Assembly (NCBI GenBank): GCA_022340665.1 | Contig: JAJDNM010000148.1 | Location: forward strand, 1 to 64,000 | Length of the DNA: 64,000 nt | Source of the DNA: Acidobacteriota bacterium | GTDB taxonomy: Bacteria > Acidobacteriota > Thermoanaerobaculia > Thermoanaerobaculales > Sulfomarinibacteraceae | Direction of reading: 5' to 3' | Shown here: positions 50,351 to 59,715 of the stretch, piece by piece | Numbering within the stretch: the stretch's first letter is position 1 | Layout of the letters: each line of letters opens with the position of its first letter | The notes under the pieces: generated by a model | Told to the model about the DNA's origin: nothing | Databases searched by the model: none | The model's input: the letters and a program-made list of their open reading frames with translations, nothing else | Position numbers and translations under genes: made by a program

Positions 50351-53050
50351 CTACAGGTCGAACCTCACACCCAGGGTTGCCCACCAGCCGTAGTACTCCT
50401 GCTGCCGAATGCGGTCGGCGACTCCCTCGAAGACCGTATACGGTTCGTTGGTGATATTGATGGCCTCCAAGACAACGCTGAACTCGTCAGAGATCTGGAC
50501 CCGCAACAGGAAATCGAGCTGGGCGTGGTCGTCGACCCAGAGATCCTCCTCGGGATCTCCCCCGACCTCGAGGATGTTCTTGCCGTTGAAGTTGTAGGAG
50601 AGTCGGGTCGAGATGCCGTACTTCTCGTACGAGATTGCGAGGTTGGCGACGTTCTCCGCCTGCCCCGGCAGTGGTCCAGATTCGCGGTCGGGGTACTTGC
50701 CTTCGGAGTCGACGTAGGTGTAGTTGCCGTAGAGACCGAAGCCGCCCCAAAAACCGGGCCAGCTGGTGAAGTTGTTCTGGAAAGCGACCTCGACACCCCA
50801 CAGGTCCCCTTGCTCGCCGTTGCGCGGCTGAGTGATCTCGAACTCCTCACCGTCGACGATCTCGTCGACGTTGTAGAAGAAGATGTAATCCTTCAATTCC
50901 TTGTAGAAGACGCCGGCAGAGATGATGCCGAGCGGCTGCAGGTACTGCTCCCACATGAGATCGAGGTTCCACGATGTGGTGACATCGAGGTCCGGGTTGC
51001 CGAGCTCGATCTCCATGTCCTCGATGTTGAGCAGGCGCCACGGCGCCATGTCCTCGAAGTTCGGTCGCGCGAGGCTGCGGGTGACCGCAGCTCGAAGCTG
51101 GGAATTGTCGCCGGTCTTGTAGACGAGGTGGAACTGGGGCAGCCACTCCGTGTAGCTCTTGTCGCCGGTGACTGGCATCAGATCGAGAGGGTCTCCCTCC
51201 TCATCGAGGACCAGTTCATACGCCGTGTAATCATCCTTCGTGCTTTCGACCCTGACGCCGCCGAGGAATGACGTCCTCGCTCCGAAGAGGAGCTCCGTCA
51301 TGGCGTAGGCTGCATACGTATCCTCGTCGATCCCGAAGTCCGCCAGGTCCTCTTCGAGGTCCTTCTCGCCTTCGAGATCTCCGCTTGCCAGCAGTTCGCG
51401 CATCATGCCGGGGTCTTGGAAGGGTGTGATTTCGTCGTCATAGCGGCCGAGAAAGAACGAGGTTTCGGATTGCCAATCGTTCAGGAAGGGTACGAAGTTG
51501 AGATCGTCGTCCGACTCGTATTTTGAAACCTCGTAGTTCTGCACCTTTTCTTTGAGGCGGGCCTTCGCGCCGAACTTCCAGAGGCCGCTGAATCCGGCGT
51601 CCCTGTAAAAACCTCGGGTGAGGTTGAAGGCACCGACGTAGTCCTTGTCGGTCGCCTTCTTGTACTCGGTTTCAAGTTCATCGAACCAGTATTCGGCTGG
51701 GTCCTCGTTCAACGGGTTGGCCTGGATGTTATTCGGGTTGATCGAGCCGGGGCTGACGTTGGGGTTGAACTCCACATCCTCCTGGATGAAGGCCGCGGTG
51801 ACCTGGTTCGGTGTTTCCTCGGAGGACTTGTTCCAGGCCACGTGATAGTCGATGACGGTCGACTCGCCGACGTTGTTTTCGCCCCTGAAGGTAATGGAGT
51901 TGATCCAAGATTCCTGCCGCCGGTCCCGGGTGGCCCGCTCGAGCTCGTTGTCGCCGACCGCGTTGTTCTTCGCGCGCCGGATCTCGGTGTCGATGTAGTT
52001 GGTGTAAAGGCCGCGCAGGGAGTAGCTGGAGCCATTGGAGGCGCGGTAGTCCAGGTCGCCGGTGGCCCCGTAGCGCTCCCGCTGAATCGTGTAGTCGCGC
52101 ATCTGGAGCTCGTCGAGCTCTCCGTCGTCGTACTCGGGCTCAATGTTGTCCGAGCCGGCCTTGCGGTCGGCGCCGCTACCGGAGATCAGCAGCCCCCAGT
52201 CCTTGTCGGCGCCGAAGCGGGTGCCGAATGTGAGCTGTGCAGTTGGCGCGGATCTGTCGGTGATCTCGTTGTAGACCCCGCCGAGGGCAGCCGAAACCCG
52301 GGTCTCGTCGGGCGCCTGCGAGGTGACCAAATTGACAGTGCCGCCAATCGAGTCGCCGTCCATATCCGGGGTCAGGGCCTTCGACACCTCGATCGCCGCC
52401 AGGAGATCCGCCGGGATGGTGTCGAGGGCAATGGTCCGGATCCCGGCTTCGGACGACGGGATGCGCTCGCCGTTGACGGTGGTTGAATTGAGCCGCGCTT
52501 CCGTGCCGCGAATCATGACGTACCGTCCCTCGCCCTGGTCACGCAGCAGGCTGACAGCGGGGATCCTTTGGGTGGCCTCGGACGCGTTTTTGTCCGGGAA
52601 GCGCCCTATCTGGTCGGAGGCAACGATGTTCGTGATATTCATCGCGTTCTTCTGCCGGTTGAGCGCCTTGGCCTGACCAACCAGCAGCGGTGTGCCGCGA
52701 ACCTCGATCTCGGCGGCATATGCGAGGGCCATGTCGAGACTGGCGGTCTGCCCGGCAACGACCATGACGGCGGATGTTGCCGACTGAAGGCCGAGGTACT
52801 CGAACACGATGGTCTGGGCACCTGGGGGTACGGTCTTCAACGTGTACGATCCGTCAGCGTTCGTCACGGTTTCCAGGTTGGTGCCCTGCACGGTCACCCG
52901 GACATCTGACACCACATCGCCCGCGGGACTGGTCACCGTTCCACGAATGGCACCAGTGCCCGACTGGGCTCGGACCGTCCCGGGCGCTGCAATCACGATG
53001 ACCAGAACGGCCATCAACGCGATCCATCGAAACTCTTTCAAGGACATCAT
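50351..53050 (-). CDS. TonB-dependent outer-membrane receptor with carboxypeptidase-regulatory domain
   Basis: Outer-membrane transporter of 899 residues. Signal peptide (LMAVLVIVIAAPGTVRAQS), then a CarboxypepD_reg-like beta-sandwich (GAIRGTVTSPAGDVVSDVRVTVQGTN), plug domain with SEATQRIPAVSLLRDQGEGRYVMIRGTEARLNSTTVNGERIPSSE, and a long beta-barrel ending YGWWATLGVRFDL. AGGAGG seven bases before ATG 53050. It heads the inositol/phosphatase run and faces the LacI regulator with shared operators, so uptake of phytate or inositol phosphates across the outer membrane is likely. No SusD partner is encoded nearby. Confidence 0.9.
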   Translation of the reverse strand: MMSLKEFRWIALMAVLVIVIAAPGTVRAQSGTGAIRGTVTSPAGDVVSDVRVTVQGTNLETVTNADGSYTLKTVPPGAQTIVFEYLGLQSATSAVMVVAGQTASLDMALAYAAEIEVRGTPLLVGQAKALNRQKNAMNITNIVASDQIGRFPDKNASEATQRIPAVSLLRDQGEGRYVMIRGTEARLNSTTVNGERIPSSEAGIRTIALDTIPADLLAAIEVSKALTPDMDGDSIGGTVNLVTSQAPDETRVSAALGGVYNEITDRSAPTAQLTFGTRFGADKDWGLLISGSGADRKAGSDNIEPEYDDGELDELQMRDYTIQRERYGATGDLDYRASNGSSYSLRGLYTNYIDTEIRRAKNNAVGDNELERATRDRRQESWINSITFRGENNVGESTVIDYHVAWNKSSEETPNQVTAAFIQEDVEFNPNVSPGSINPNNIQANPLNEDPAEYWFDELETEYKKATDKDYVGAFNLTRGFYRDAGFSGLWKFGAKARLKEKVQNYEVSKYESDDDLNFVPFLNDWQSETSFFLGRYDDEITPFQDPGMMRELLASGDLEGEKDLEEDLADFGIDEDTYAAYAMTELLFGARTSFLGGVRVESTKDDYTAYELVLDEEGDPLDLMPVTGDKSYTEWLPQFHLVYKTGDNSQLRAAVTRSLARPNFEDMAPWRLLNIEDMEIELGNPDLDVTTSWNLDLMWEQYLQPLGIISAGVFYKELKDYIFFYNVDEIVDGEEFEITQPRNGEQGDLWGVEVAFQNNFTSWPGFWGGFGLYGNYTYVDSEGKYPDRESGPLPGQAENVANLAISYEKYGISTRLSYNFNGKNILEVGGDPEEDLWVDDHAQLDFLLRVQISDEFSVVLEAINITNEPYTVFEGVADRIRQQEYYGWWATLGVRFDL

Positions 53051-53193
53051 CGCTACCTCCTATCGGTCAGAAAGTTGATCGATTGCGAAAAACCGGCCGG
53101 TGGTCCTCCCACCCCACCGTCAAATTTTTGTTCTGATGTAAGGCCTGCGAAATAAAGGCAAAACGGTGTGTTTCCCATGTATTTGACATCCTT

Positions 53194-53205
53194 TGGAACG
53201 TTCCA
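53194..53205. promoter_or_regulatory. LacI operator O1, TGGAACGTTCCA
   Basis: A 12-bp perfect palindrome with the central CG typical of LacI/GalR-family sites. It ends 2 bp before the predicted -35 box of the lacI promoter. Its centre lies 44 bp (about four helix turns) from that of O2. Confidence 0.8.
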
Positions 53206-53207
53206 CC

Positions 53208-53236
53208 TTGAAAATCAACGTTCCAGGGTTTATATT
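53208..53236 (+). promoter_or_regulatory. Sigma70-like promoter of lacI
   Basis: TTGAAA and TATATT with 17-bp spacing. A half-site AACGTTCCA (53217-53225) falls in the spacer. Operators on both sides indicate autoregulation. Confidence 0.65.
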
Positions 53237-53252
53237 TTGGAACGTTCCAAAA
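53235..53252. promoter_or_regulatory. LacI operator O2, 18-bp perfect palindrome
   Basis: TTTTGGAACGTTCCAAAA is a perfect 18-bp palindrome containing the same 12-bp core as O1. It overlaps the end of the -10 box and the likely transcription start. Confidence 0.82.
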
Positions 53253-53268
53253 GGAACATAGGGCCTGA

Positions 53269-54387
53269 ATGGAGCAAAGTCAAGTGTCACCACGAGGAAA
53301 ACCGAAACCGCAACAGTCGCAAAGCAGGCCGACGATTCACGATGTCGCGCGACGTGCGGGAGTTTCGAAATCTCTGGTGTCGATGGTGACGCGCGGCGAG
53401 GATGGGGTCAGCGCCGAGAAGCGCGAGGTGATCCTCAAGGCGATCGAGGAGCTCAATTACCGGCCGAACGTACTGGCGCGAAGTCTTGTCGAACGCCGCA
53501 CTCGCATTCTCGGTGTGATGATTTCAGACCTCAGGAACCCGTTCTTCGGGGGTGTGGTGTCGGGAATTCAGGGCCGTGCGGCGGAGCTCGGATACCGCGT
53601 TCTTTTCAACACCGGGGATCGACAACGAGAACTCGAAGAAGAGGCGATCGAGAGTTTTCTCGATTTGAGCGTCGACGGGCTGGTGCTCGCATCACCGAGA
53701 GTCGACGACGAGTTTATTGCCCGCGCCGGGCACTCGGTCCCGATCGTGGTTTTGAACCGCAACACGATCGATGACTTGAGTGACAGTGTGACAAACGACA
53801 ACATCGCCGGCGCCCGGCTCGCGGTCGAGCACTGCGTGAGCTTCGGACATGAAAGGATCGCGTTTATCAGCGGTGGTGACAGCGCTGCGGCGCAGGTCCG
53901 ACGCGAGGGTTATTTGAGGGCGATGCGCGAGTTCGACCTCGCTGACGACATCCTGATCGTCGAAGGCGTGCATACCGAGGAGGGCGGTTTTCGGGGCGCC
54001 CGAGAGCTGCTCAAAATGAAGTCCCTTCCGACGGCCGTATTCGCTTCCAACGACCTATGCGCCATCGGAGCGATGAACGCCCTCGAGGAGGCCGGCTTGA
54101 CGATCCCCGACGACCTCTCAGTGGTCGGCTACGACAACACGACCCTGGCCGCGCTGCGCCACATTGACCTGACGAGCGTCGATCAGCCGGGAAACGTCAT
54201 GGGGCGATCCGCGATCGACCGGATTGCTGAACGCATCAACGGTGAGAGGCTCACCCCACGCCACGATGTGGTTGCTCCCAGCATCGTGGTTCGCTCGACG
54301 ACCGGCCCGCCGCCCGACCAACGGAAGGGTGTCACACCCTCGACCAAACCTTTCGAGAACACGAGCCATCTCAATGGTAGTGAGTGA
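53269..54387 (+). CDS. LacI/GalR-family transcriptional regulator
   Basis: Repressor of 372 residues. After about 15 polar residues the helix-turn-helix and hinge read TIHDVARRAGVSKSLVSMVTRGEDGVSAEKREVILKAIEELNYRPNVLARSL. Then comes a periplasmic-binding-protein-like effector domain (GVMISDLRNPFFGGVVSGI, VDGLVLASPR, SVVGYDNTTLAALRHIDLTSVDQP). The hinge leucine/serine pattern LARSL fits binding to a central CG, as in the palindromes found upstream. Divergent from the TonB receptor and upstream of the phytase gene, so inositol, inositol phosphate or a pathway intermediate is the probable inducer. Confidence 0.92.
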   Translation: MEQSQVSPRGKPKPQQSQSRPTIHDVARRAGVSKSLVSMVTRGEDGVSAEKREVILKAIEELNYRPNVLARSLVERRTRILGVMISDLRNPFFGGVVSGIQGRAAELGYRVLFNTGDRQRELEEEAIESFLDLSVDGLVLASPRVDDEFIARAGHSVPIVVLNRNTIDDLSDSVTNDNIAGARLAVEHCVSFGHERIAFISGGDSAAAQVRREGYLRAMREFDLADDILIVEGVHTEEGGFRGARELLKMKSLPTAVFASNDLCAIGAMNALEEAGLTIPDDLSVVGYDNTTLAALRHIDLTSVDQPGNVMGRSAIDRIAERINGERLTPRHDVVAPSIVVRSTTGPPPDQRKGVTPSTKPFENTSHLNGSE

Positions 54388-54419
54388 TTCGAACAATCAA
54401 CCCAAAGGAGTATTGAGGC

Positions 54420-55550
54420 ATGGTATTGATTAGAAAACGCGAAGCGAAGCATCAATCTCGGCTGTTTTTTGCGATATCTCTCGCAGGCCTCGTGATGGGC
54501 TGTGCGGCGCCGGATCAGCCGGCAGTCGACACGCAGGCGAACACGGATGATGTCTTAAAACCGATCGTGATCACCGAGAAAACGGCCGTCGACTCCGATG
54601 ATCCGGCCATTTGGATCAACTCAGCTGACCCTGCACAAAGCCTGGTTCTCGGCACCGACAAGGGCGGTTCGGTCTTCGTCTTCGACCTCGACGGGAAGAT
54701 CATCCCGGAAAAGACCGTCAGCGGCTTGGGCCGGATGAACAACATTGACGTCGCCTACGGATTCCCGCTCGGTGGCGAGACGATCGACATCGCAGTGGCG
54801 ACCGACCGTAACGAGGAAAAGATCCGAATCTTTCGCCTTCCAGACATGACGCCGATCGACAACGGTGGCATCGCAGCCTTCGTCGGCGAGACCGACGATC
54901 GCCGGGCGATGGGCCTCGCAATCTACACCCGGCCGTCGGACCGCGCCTTCTTCGCCATTGTCAGCCGCAAATTCGGGCAATCGGGATCCTATCTCTGGCA
55001 GTACCTTCTCGAAGATGCCGGCGACGGCTCCATCAAGGCCACCAAGGTTCGGGCGTTTGGCGAGTTCGTCGGCGGCAAGGAGATCGAGGCGATTGCCGTC
55101 GATAACGAGCTCGGCTACGTCTACTACTCGGATGAGACCGCCGGAGTCCACAAGTATCTCGCCGACCCGGATGCTCCGGAGGCAGATGTCGAGCTCGCGT
55201 TTTTCGGAATTGACGAATTCGCGCAGGACCAGGAAGGCATCTCGATTTACAAAATCAACGATGGGACCGGCTATATCCTGGTCTCCGATCAACAGACAAA
55301 CACCTTCCGCGTGTACCGTCGGGAGGGAGAACCAGGTGATCCCCACGACCACCAGGTGGTCAAGGTCGTCAAGGTGTCGACCAACGAGAGTGACGGGTCC
55401 GATGTGACGAACGTTCCCGTGGACGAGAGATTCCCATCCGGTCTTTTCGTTGCGATGTCGGACAACCAGACGTTCCACTACTACTCGTGGGATGACATCG
55501 CAGGGGATGATCTCAAGAGAGCGCCGAACGGAGAACTTCTCACGCCATAG
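54420..55550 (+). CDS. Beta-propeller phytase lipoprotein
   Basis: Calcium-dependent phytase of 376 residues, predicted lipoprotein (LVMGC, C at about 28). Beta-propeller phytase motifs are clear: VDSDDPAIWI near 61-70, GRMNNIDVAYGF, VATDRNEEKIRIF, GGKEIEAIAVDNELGYVYYSDE and DQEGISIYKI. These carry the acidic residues that bind calcium. The enzyme removes phosphates from myo-inositol hexakisphosphate to give lower inositol phosphates. AAAGGAG about 10 bases before ATG 54420. Located 32 bp after lacI, so likely in the same transcript and under its control. Confidence 0.93.
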   Translation: MVLIRKREAKHQSRLFFAISLAGLVMGCAAPDQPAVDTQANTDDVLKPIVITEKTAVDSDDPAIWINSADPAQSLVLGTDKGGSVFVFDLDGKIIPEKTVSGLGRMNNIDVAYGFPLGGETIDIAVATDRNEEKIRIFRLPDMTPIDNGGIAAFVGETDDRRAMGLAIYTRPSDRAFFAIVSRKFGQSGSYLWQYLLEDAGDGSIKATKVRAFGEFVGGKEIEAIAVDNELGYVYYSDETAGVHKYLADPDAPEADVELAFFGIDEFAQDQEGISIYKINDGTGYILVSDQQTNTFRVYRREGEPGDPHDHQVVKVVKVSTNESDGSDVTNVPVDERFPSGLFVAMSDNQTFHYYSWDDIAGDDLKRAPNGELLTP

Positions 55551-55620
55551 ATTCGGATCCTCGTGTTGCACTCATTCAGGCGCCGGTTTGCGCGACGCCC
55601 GTGATTGGGAGGACGGACGA

Positions 55621-56247
55621 TTGGATGCGAAATCGAAGTTTGAAGTCCTGCTCTTCGATCTCGGCGGGGTGCTGATCGATTTCGCAGGATTCGACGAGCT
55701 CGGTCCGCTCATGCCGGGTGTGACCGATCGGGCGGAGGTGCGTGACCGATGGATCGCGTCTGAATCCGTCCAGCGATTCGAACGTGCAGAGATATCGCCT
55801 CAGCAATTCGCGCGTGGCGTGATCGAGGAGCTGCAGCTGGTCATCACGCCCGAAGAGTTTCTCACCGCGTTCGTCGAATGGGCGAGGGGATTTTATCCGG
55901 GGGCCCGATCTCTCCTCGAGCGGATCCCGCGGTCCTATAGGCTGGCCTGCCTGAGCAACTCGAACCAGCTGCACACGCCACTGCACCGTCGGCACGTAGA
56001 ACCTCTGATGAAGCACTGCTATTTCTCGGACGAAGTCAACGTGGTCAAGCCGGAAGCGGCGATATTCAAACACGTGATTTCTGACCTCGCGGTGGCACCG
56101 GACCGGATTGCGTTTTTTGATGATACGGCGGTGAACGTGGCCGCTGCCCGGGCAGCCGGTATGGTCGCCTACGAGGTCGACGGAGTTGCCGCGCTCGAGA
56201 GATGTCTGAACGAAATCGGCGTGCTCAGCTCAGAGCGAGCTGCATGA
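55621..56247 (+). CDS. HAD-family hydrolase (YihX/phosphatase-like)
   Basis: Cytoplasmic HAD phosphatase of 208 residues. Motif I is LLFDLGGVLID (D followed by L-G-G, as in alpha-glucose-1-phosphatase-like members), motif II CLSNSNQLH and motif III with KPEAAIFKHVI and FFDDTAVNVAAAR. I chose TTG 55621 because GGGAGGA lies seven bases before it; the earlier frame runs through the phytase end. It follows phytase by 70 bp and may be in the same transcript. Its stop overlaps the stop of the ABC ATPase gene on the other strand by 23 bp. Substrate unknown; a sugar or inositol phosphate is possible. Confidence 0.82.
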   Translation: MDAKSKFEVLLFDLGGVLIDFAGFDELGPLMPGVTDRAEVRDRWIASESVQRFERAEISPQQFARGVIEELQLVITPEEFLTAFVEWARGFYPGARSLLERIPRSYRLACLSNSNQLHTPLHRRHVEPLMKHCYFSDEVNVVKPEAAIFKHVISDLAVAPDRIAFFDDTAVNVAAARAAGMVAYEVDGVAALERCLNEIGVLSSERAA

Positions 56248-57715
56248 TCCGCTCCTGAGACGCCTCTTTTCGAGAGAGGATTCCCTGCAGCGATCCTTCG
56301 TTCATCACGGCGACGCGATCGGCGAGTCCGAGCAATTCGGGCATTTCGCTCGAAATGAGCACCACTGCCACGCCCTGTTCGACGAGCTCGCCGATGAGTT
56401 CGTAGATCTCGGACTTGGCGCCGACATCGATGCCGCGCGTGGGCTCGTCGAAGAGCAGGACCCGGCAGCCGGCAGCCAGCCATCTCGCAAGCACGACTTT
56501 TTGCTGGTTACCGCCGGAAAGGTCGATGATTTCCTGATCCAGAGATGCCGCCCGGATGTGCAGCTTCTCCACCAGTTCGGCGGCCCGCCTGTGCTCGGCG
56601 GCGAGGTCGAGCATTCCGTAGCGGGAGAACTCGTCGAGGCTGGTCAGAGTGATGTTGTCGGAAACTGAAAGCTGGAGGACTAACCCCTGCTGCTTGCGGT
56701 CCTCGGTGAGGAAACCGAGGCCGGATGCGATGGAGGCCTGGGGATCGTTGCCGGGGAGGACGGTGTCGCCCACTGTGACAGTTCCGCCGTCGATCGGATC
56801 GGCTCCGAAAATGGCCCGCGCCAGTTCCGTTCTTCCCGAACCCATGAGCCCCGCGACGCCGAGGATTTCACCAGCACCCACCTCCAAGGTGATTGGTTCG
56901 AGGACGTTGTCCCGACGGAGGTCGATCACTTCAAGAATGGTCTCTCCGATTTCTACCACGCGCTTGGAGATGTGCTCGTCGATGGTACGTCCGACCATCA
57001 GGCGGATGAGTTCGCCCTGATCAGTCTCTTCGACATGTCGCGTGCCGACTGTTCTGCCGTCACGCATGACCGTAACCCGATTGCCGATCGCGAAGATCTC
57101 GCGCATCCTGTGAGAGATGTAGATGACGGGCACACCGTCCCGCGTGAGCTGGTGTATGACGTCGAACAGGGATTCGATTTCGTGGTCGGACAGCGCCGCC
57201 GTCGGCTCGTCCATCACAAGGAGGCGCGCCTCTTCGTTGAGGGCGCGTGCGATCTCGACCAGCTGCTGTTCAGCGACCGACAATGTCGAGACCGGCGCGT
57301 CGGGATCGACCTTGCAGCGAACTCGACGCAAGAGGTTGAACACGGTTGTTCGCATCGCGTCTCCGCGGATGAAGCCCCCTCGAGTCGGTTCGTGGCCGAG
57401 GAAGATGTTTTCCGCTACGCTCAAACCCGGGATGAGATTGAGCTCCTGGTGGATCATGACCAGGCCGATGCGTCCGGCCTCGATCGGGCTCTCGGGTGCG
57501 ATCGGTCGCCCACCGAGGGAAACGGTGCCGGCATCCCTCGAGTATTGCCCACAGAGAATCTTCATCAGGGTTGATTTCCCGGCACCGTTTTCACCGAGAA
57601 GAACGTGAACTTCACCCGGGGCGACTTCGAGATGGGCATCCTGGAGGGCCTGCACGCCAGGGAACGCCTTCCAGATGCCTGTCATCTGCAGGAACGGCTG
57701 TGCGGTGTCGTTCAC
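56225..57715 (-). CDS. rbsA: Sugar ABC transporter ATPase, two ABC domains (RbsA/MglA type)
   Basis: CUT2-type ATPase of 496 residues with two nucleotide-binding domains. First: GENGAGKSTLMKIL, LSVAEQQLVEIARAL, LLVMDEPTAALS. Second: GLMGSGRTELARAIFG, LSGGNQQKVVLARWL, VLLFDEPTRGIDVG. The second Walker A is the degenerate form normal for this family. GTG start at 57715 overlaps the permease-fusion stop. Forms the energy unit of the transporter; known CUT2 systems import ribose, galactose, xylose and inositol. The inositol neighbourhood suggests inositol. Confidence 0.92.
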   Translation of the reverse strand: MNDTAQPFLQMTGIWKAFPGVQALQDAHLEVAPGEVHVLLGENGAGKSTLMKILCGQYSRDAGTVSLGGRPIAPESPIEAGRIGLVMIHQELNLIPGLSVAENIFLGHEPTRGGFIRGDAMRTTVFNLLRRVRCKVDPDAPVSTLSVAEQQLVEIARALNEEARLLVMDEPTAALSDHEIESLFDVIHQLTRDGVPVIYISHRMREIFAIGNRVTVMRDGRTVGTRHVEETDQGELIRLMVGRTIDEHISKRVVEIGETILEVIDLRRDNVLEPITLEVGAGEILGVAGLMGSGRTELARAIFGADPIDGGTVTVGDTVLPGNDPQASIASGLGFLTEDRKQQGLVLQLSVSDNITLTSLDEFSRYGMLDLAAEHRRAAELVEKLHIRAASLDQEIIDLSGGNQQKVVLARWLAAGCRVLLFDEPTRGIDVGAKSEIYELIGELVEQGVAVVLISSEMPELLGLADRVAVMNEGSLQGILSRKEASQERIMQLALS

Positions 57716-59679
57716 CGGGTTTCTGCCGTTTCTGCCGGCGCATTCGCAGCGCCCTCGAAGGCTCCAAGGTTGTTGATGTCGATCATTTCGACTTTCGTGA
57801 GGATTTCCGGAGGTGGGGAGACCCCGTTGCGTAAGAGGTTGACTGCGTGCAGTATTCCGAGGCGTCCCATTTCGCTTGGGAACTGGGCGACCGAACCCTG
57901 CATCCGGCCCGATCGGATATTGGCGAGCGCGTCGGGAATGGCGTCGAAACCGACGATCGAGACATCCTGCAGACGCTCTGCGGCGTCCGCCGCCTCCAGT
58001 GCTCCGAGGGCCATCTCGTCGTTCGCCGCGAAAATGGCATCGATTTCCGGGTGTGCCTGCAAAAGGTTTTCCGCCACGTTGTATGCCAAAGCGCGTTCCC
58101 AGTTGGCCGTCTGGCTGGCGACGACGTGGATCCCCGGCACATCGCGGATCCCATCGAGGAAGCCGAGGCGGCGTTGGTCCGCCGTTTCGTGGCCTGAAAT
58201 ACCCTCGATGATGACGACGTTGCCGGACCCGCCGAGAAGCTGAGCGAGGTAGCGGCCGGCGACCGCGCCACCCTCGAAATTGTCCGAGCCGATGTAGGTG
58301 AGAACCTCCGCACCGACAGAATCCGCCGCCGCCTGGTCGATCCTGGTATCGAGCAGGAGCACTGGGATTTCGGCATCGTTGGCCTGGCGGATGGCCGGCA
58401 CCAGCTCTTTGGAACCGGATGGGGCGAGCAGAATGGCGTCGACCCGCTGCTGAATCAGATTCTCGATGATCTGGTACTGCCGTTCGACGTCGGTTTCACG
58501 ATCTGCAGCGAGCGAAACCAGATGGACGTCGAGGGCTTCGGCCTCAGCCGCAGCGGCCGACTCCATCGCGGCCCAGAACGGGGAGTTGAGGGCTTTCGGC
58601 ACGAAGGCGACGGTCAACGTCTGATCATCCAGAGTACCTGTCGTAGAGGATCGAAATCCGATCGCTGCGGTCACCAGAATCACCACGATGATGCCGGTGA
58701 TCACCCATTTGCGGTATCGCAGCCATCCTCGGGGATTGGAAACCGAGGGGCCTCGGTGGCGAGCCCGGTCGAGCACCACCGCCGTGATCAGAACCCCGCC
58801 CACGACCATGCCCTCGAGGGCCGAGGGGACGTTGAGCGCGTTGAGTCCGTTGCGTAGTGTTCCCATGATCAACGCACCGATCAGGGTGCCGATCATGCGC
58901 CCCTCGCCACCCATCAGACTCACGCCACCGATGACTGCGGCTGCTATCGCATAGAGCTCGTACATCTCGCCGGACAACGGGGAGGCTGCGTTCAACCTCG
59001 ACGTCATCAATACCGCCGCAACACCTGCCATCAATCCCGATAGGGCATAGATCGCGACCTTGTAGCGCCCGACCGGGACCCCTGAAAGCCACGCCGCTTG
59101 CTCGTTGCCACCTATCGCGTAGGTGTATCGACCGAGCTTTGTGCGGGTCAATACGAGATGGGCAGCGAGGTACAGTGCGGCGACCACGATCACCATGACC
59201 GGAATACCAGCGATATCTCCCGACAGGGCACGGAAAGACTCCGGCAATCCGCTGATCGGCTTCGAACCTGAGTAGATCTTGGCCGCACTGCGCGCGATGA
59301 GCATCATCCCGAGAGTCGTGATGAACGGAGGAATGCGTCCGAGAGTCGTAATCAGCCCGTTGAAGAGGCCGCAGCCGAGACCGATGAGAAGCCCGCCTCC
59401 GATGGCGACGAAGTTTGAATGCCCGGCGACCAGGAGGTCTGCGACAACCAAACCACTGAATGCGAGAATCGAACCCACCGAGAGGTCGATCCCGCCCGAG
59501 ATGATGACGAAGGTCAATCCGATACCCAGGATTGCGTTGATGGCCGATTGTTCCATCACGTTGAGAAGGTTTTCGGTCGACAGGAAATGAGGAGAAGCGA
59601 TTCCGAAGAGAATGACCAGGCCAATGAGGATGAACAGGGTCTGCAGCCGCGCCGCGAGGTTCTGCGTCATAATCAACAT
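57712..59679 (-). CDS. Fused CUT2 permease and periplasmic sugar-binding protein (RbsC-RbsB fusion)
   Basis: 655 residues. Residues 1 to about 310 are an RbsC-type permease with about 8-10 membrane helices (IISGGIDLSVGSILAFSG and VIGGVSLMGGEGRMIGTLIGALIMG are family strings). A further helix WVITGIIVVILVTAAIGF near 328-345 leads to a binding protein at about 357-640 with VAFVPKALNSPFWAAMESAA, TYIGSDNFEGGAVAG and IDAIFAANDEMALGALEA. The extra helix puts the C-terminal domain in the periplasm, tethered to the membrane. In most CUT2 systems these are separate genes. A second in-frame ATG at 59670 is an alternative start. In transcript order it follows the glycerophosphodiesterase and precedes the ATPase. 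Confidence 0.9.
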   Translation of the reverse strand: MLIMTQNLAARLQTLFILIGLVILFGIASPHFLSTENLLNVMEQSAINAILGIGLTFVIISGGIDLSVGSILAFSGLVVADLLVAGHSNFVAIGGGLLIGLGCGLFNGLITTLGRIPPFITTLGMMLIARSAAKIYSGSKPISGLPESFRALSGDIAGIPVMVIVVAALYLAAHLVLTRTKLGRYTYAIGGNEQAAWLSGVPVGRYKVAIYALSGLMAGVAAVLMTSRLNAASPLSGEMYELYAIAAAVIGGVSLMGGEGRMIGTLIGALIMGTLRNGLNALNVPSALEGMVVGGVLITAVVLDRARHRGPSVSNPRGWLRYRKWVITGIIVVILVTAAIGFRSSTTGTLDDQTLTVAFVPKALNSPFWAAMESAAAAEAEALDVHLVSLAADRETDVERQYQIIENLIQQRVDAILLAPSGSKELVPAIRQANDAEIPVLLLDTRIDQAAADSVGAEVLTYIGSDNFEGGAVAGRYLAQLLGGSGNVVIIEGISGHETADQRRLGFLDGIRDVPGIHVVASQTANWERALAYNVAENLLQAHPEIDAIFAANDEMALGALEAADAAERLQDVSIVGFDAIPDALANIRSGRMQGSVAQFPSEMGRLGILHAVNLLRNGVSPPPEILTKVEMIDINNLGAFEGAANAPAETAETR

Positions 59680-59715
59680 CCTAGCCGAACCCCTCGATTC
59701 AGGAGAGGTCCGGCC

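Larger units (their letters stand above)
53051..53268. promoter_or_regulatory. Divergent control region of TonB receptor/inositol operon and lacI
   Basis: 218 bp with a promoter for the lacI gene (TTGAAA 53208-53213, 17 bp, TATATT 53231-53236) and two perfect palindromic operators around it. The promoter of the receptor operon must also lie here, but no clear pair was seen on the minus strand. Confidence 0.65.

Noticed and set aside
53183-53188. TTGACA as the -35 box of lacI
   Set aside because: No acceptable -10 box lies 16-18 bp downstream; the pair TTGAAA/TATATT is better.
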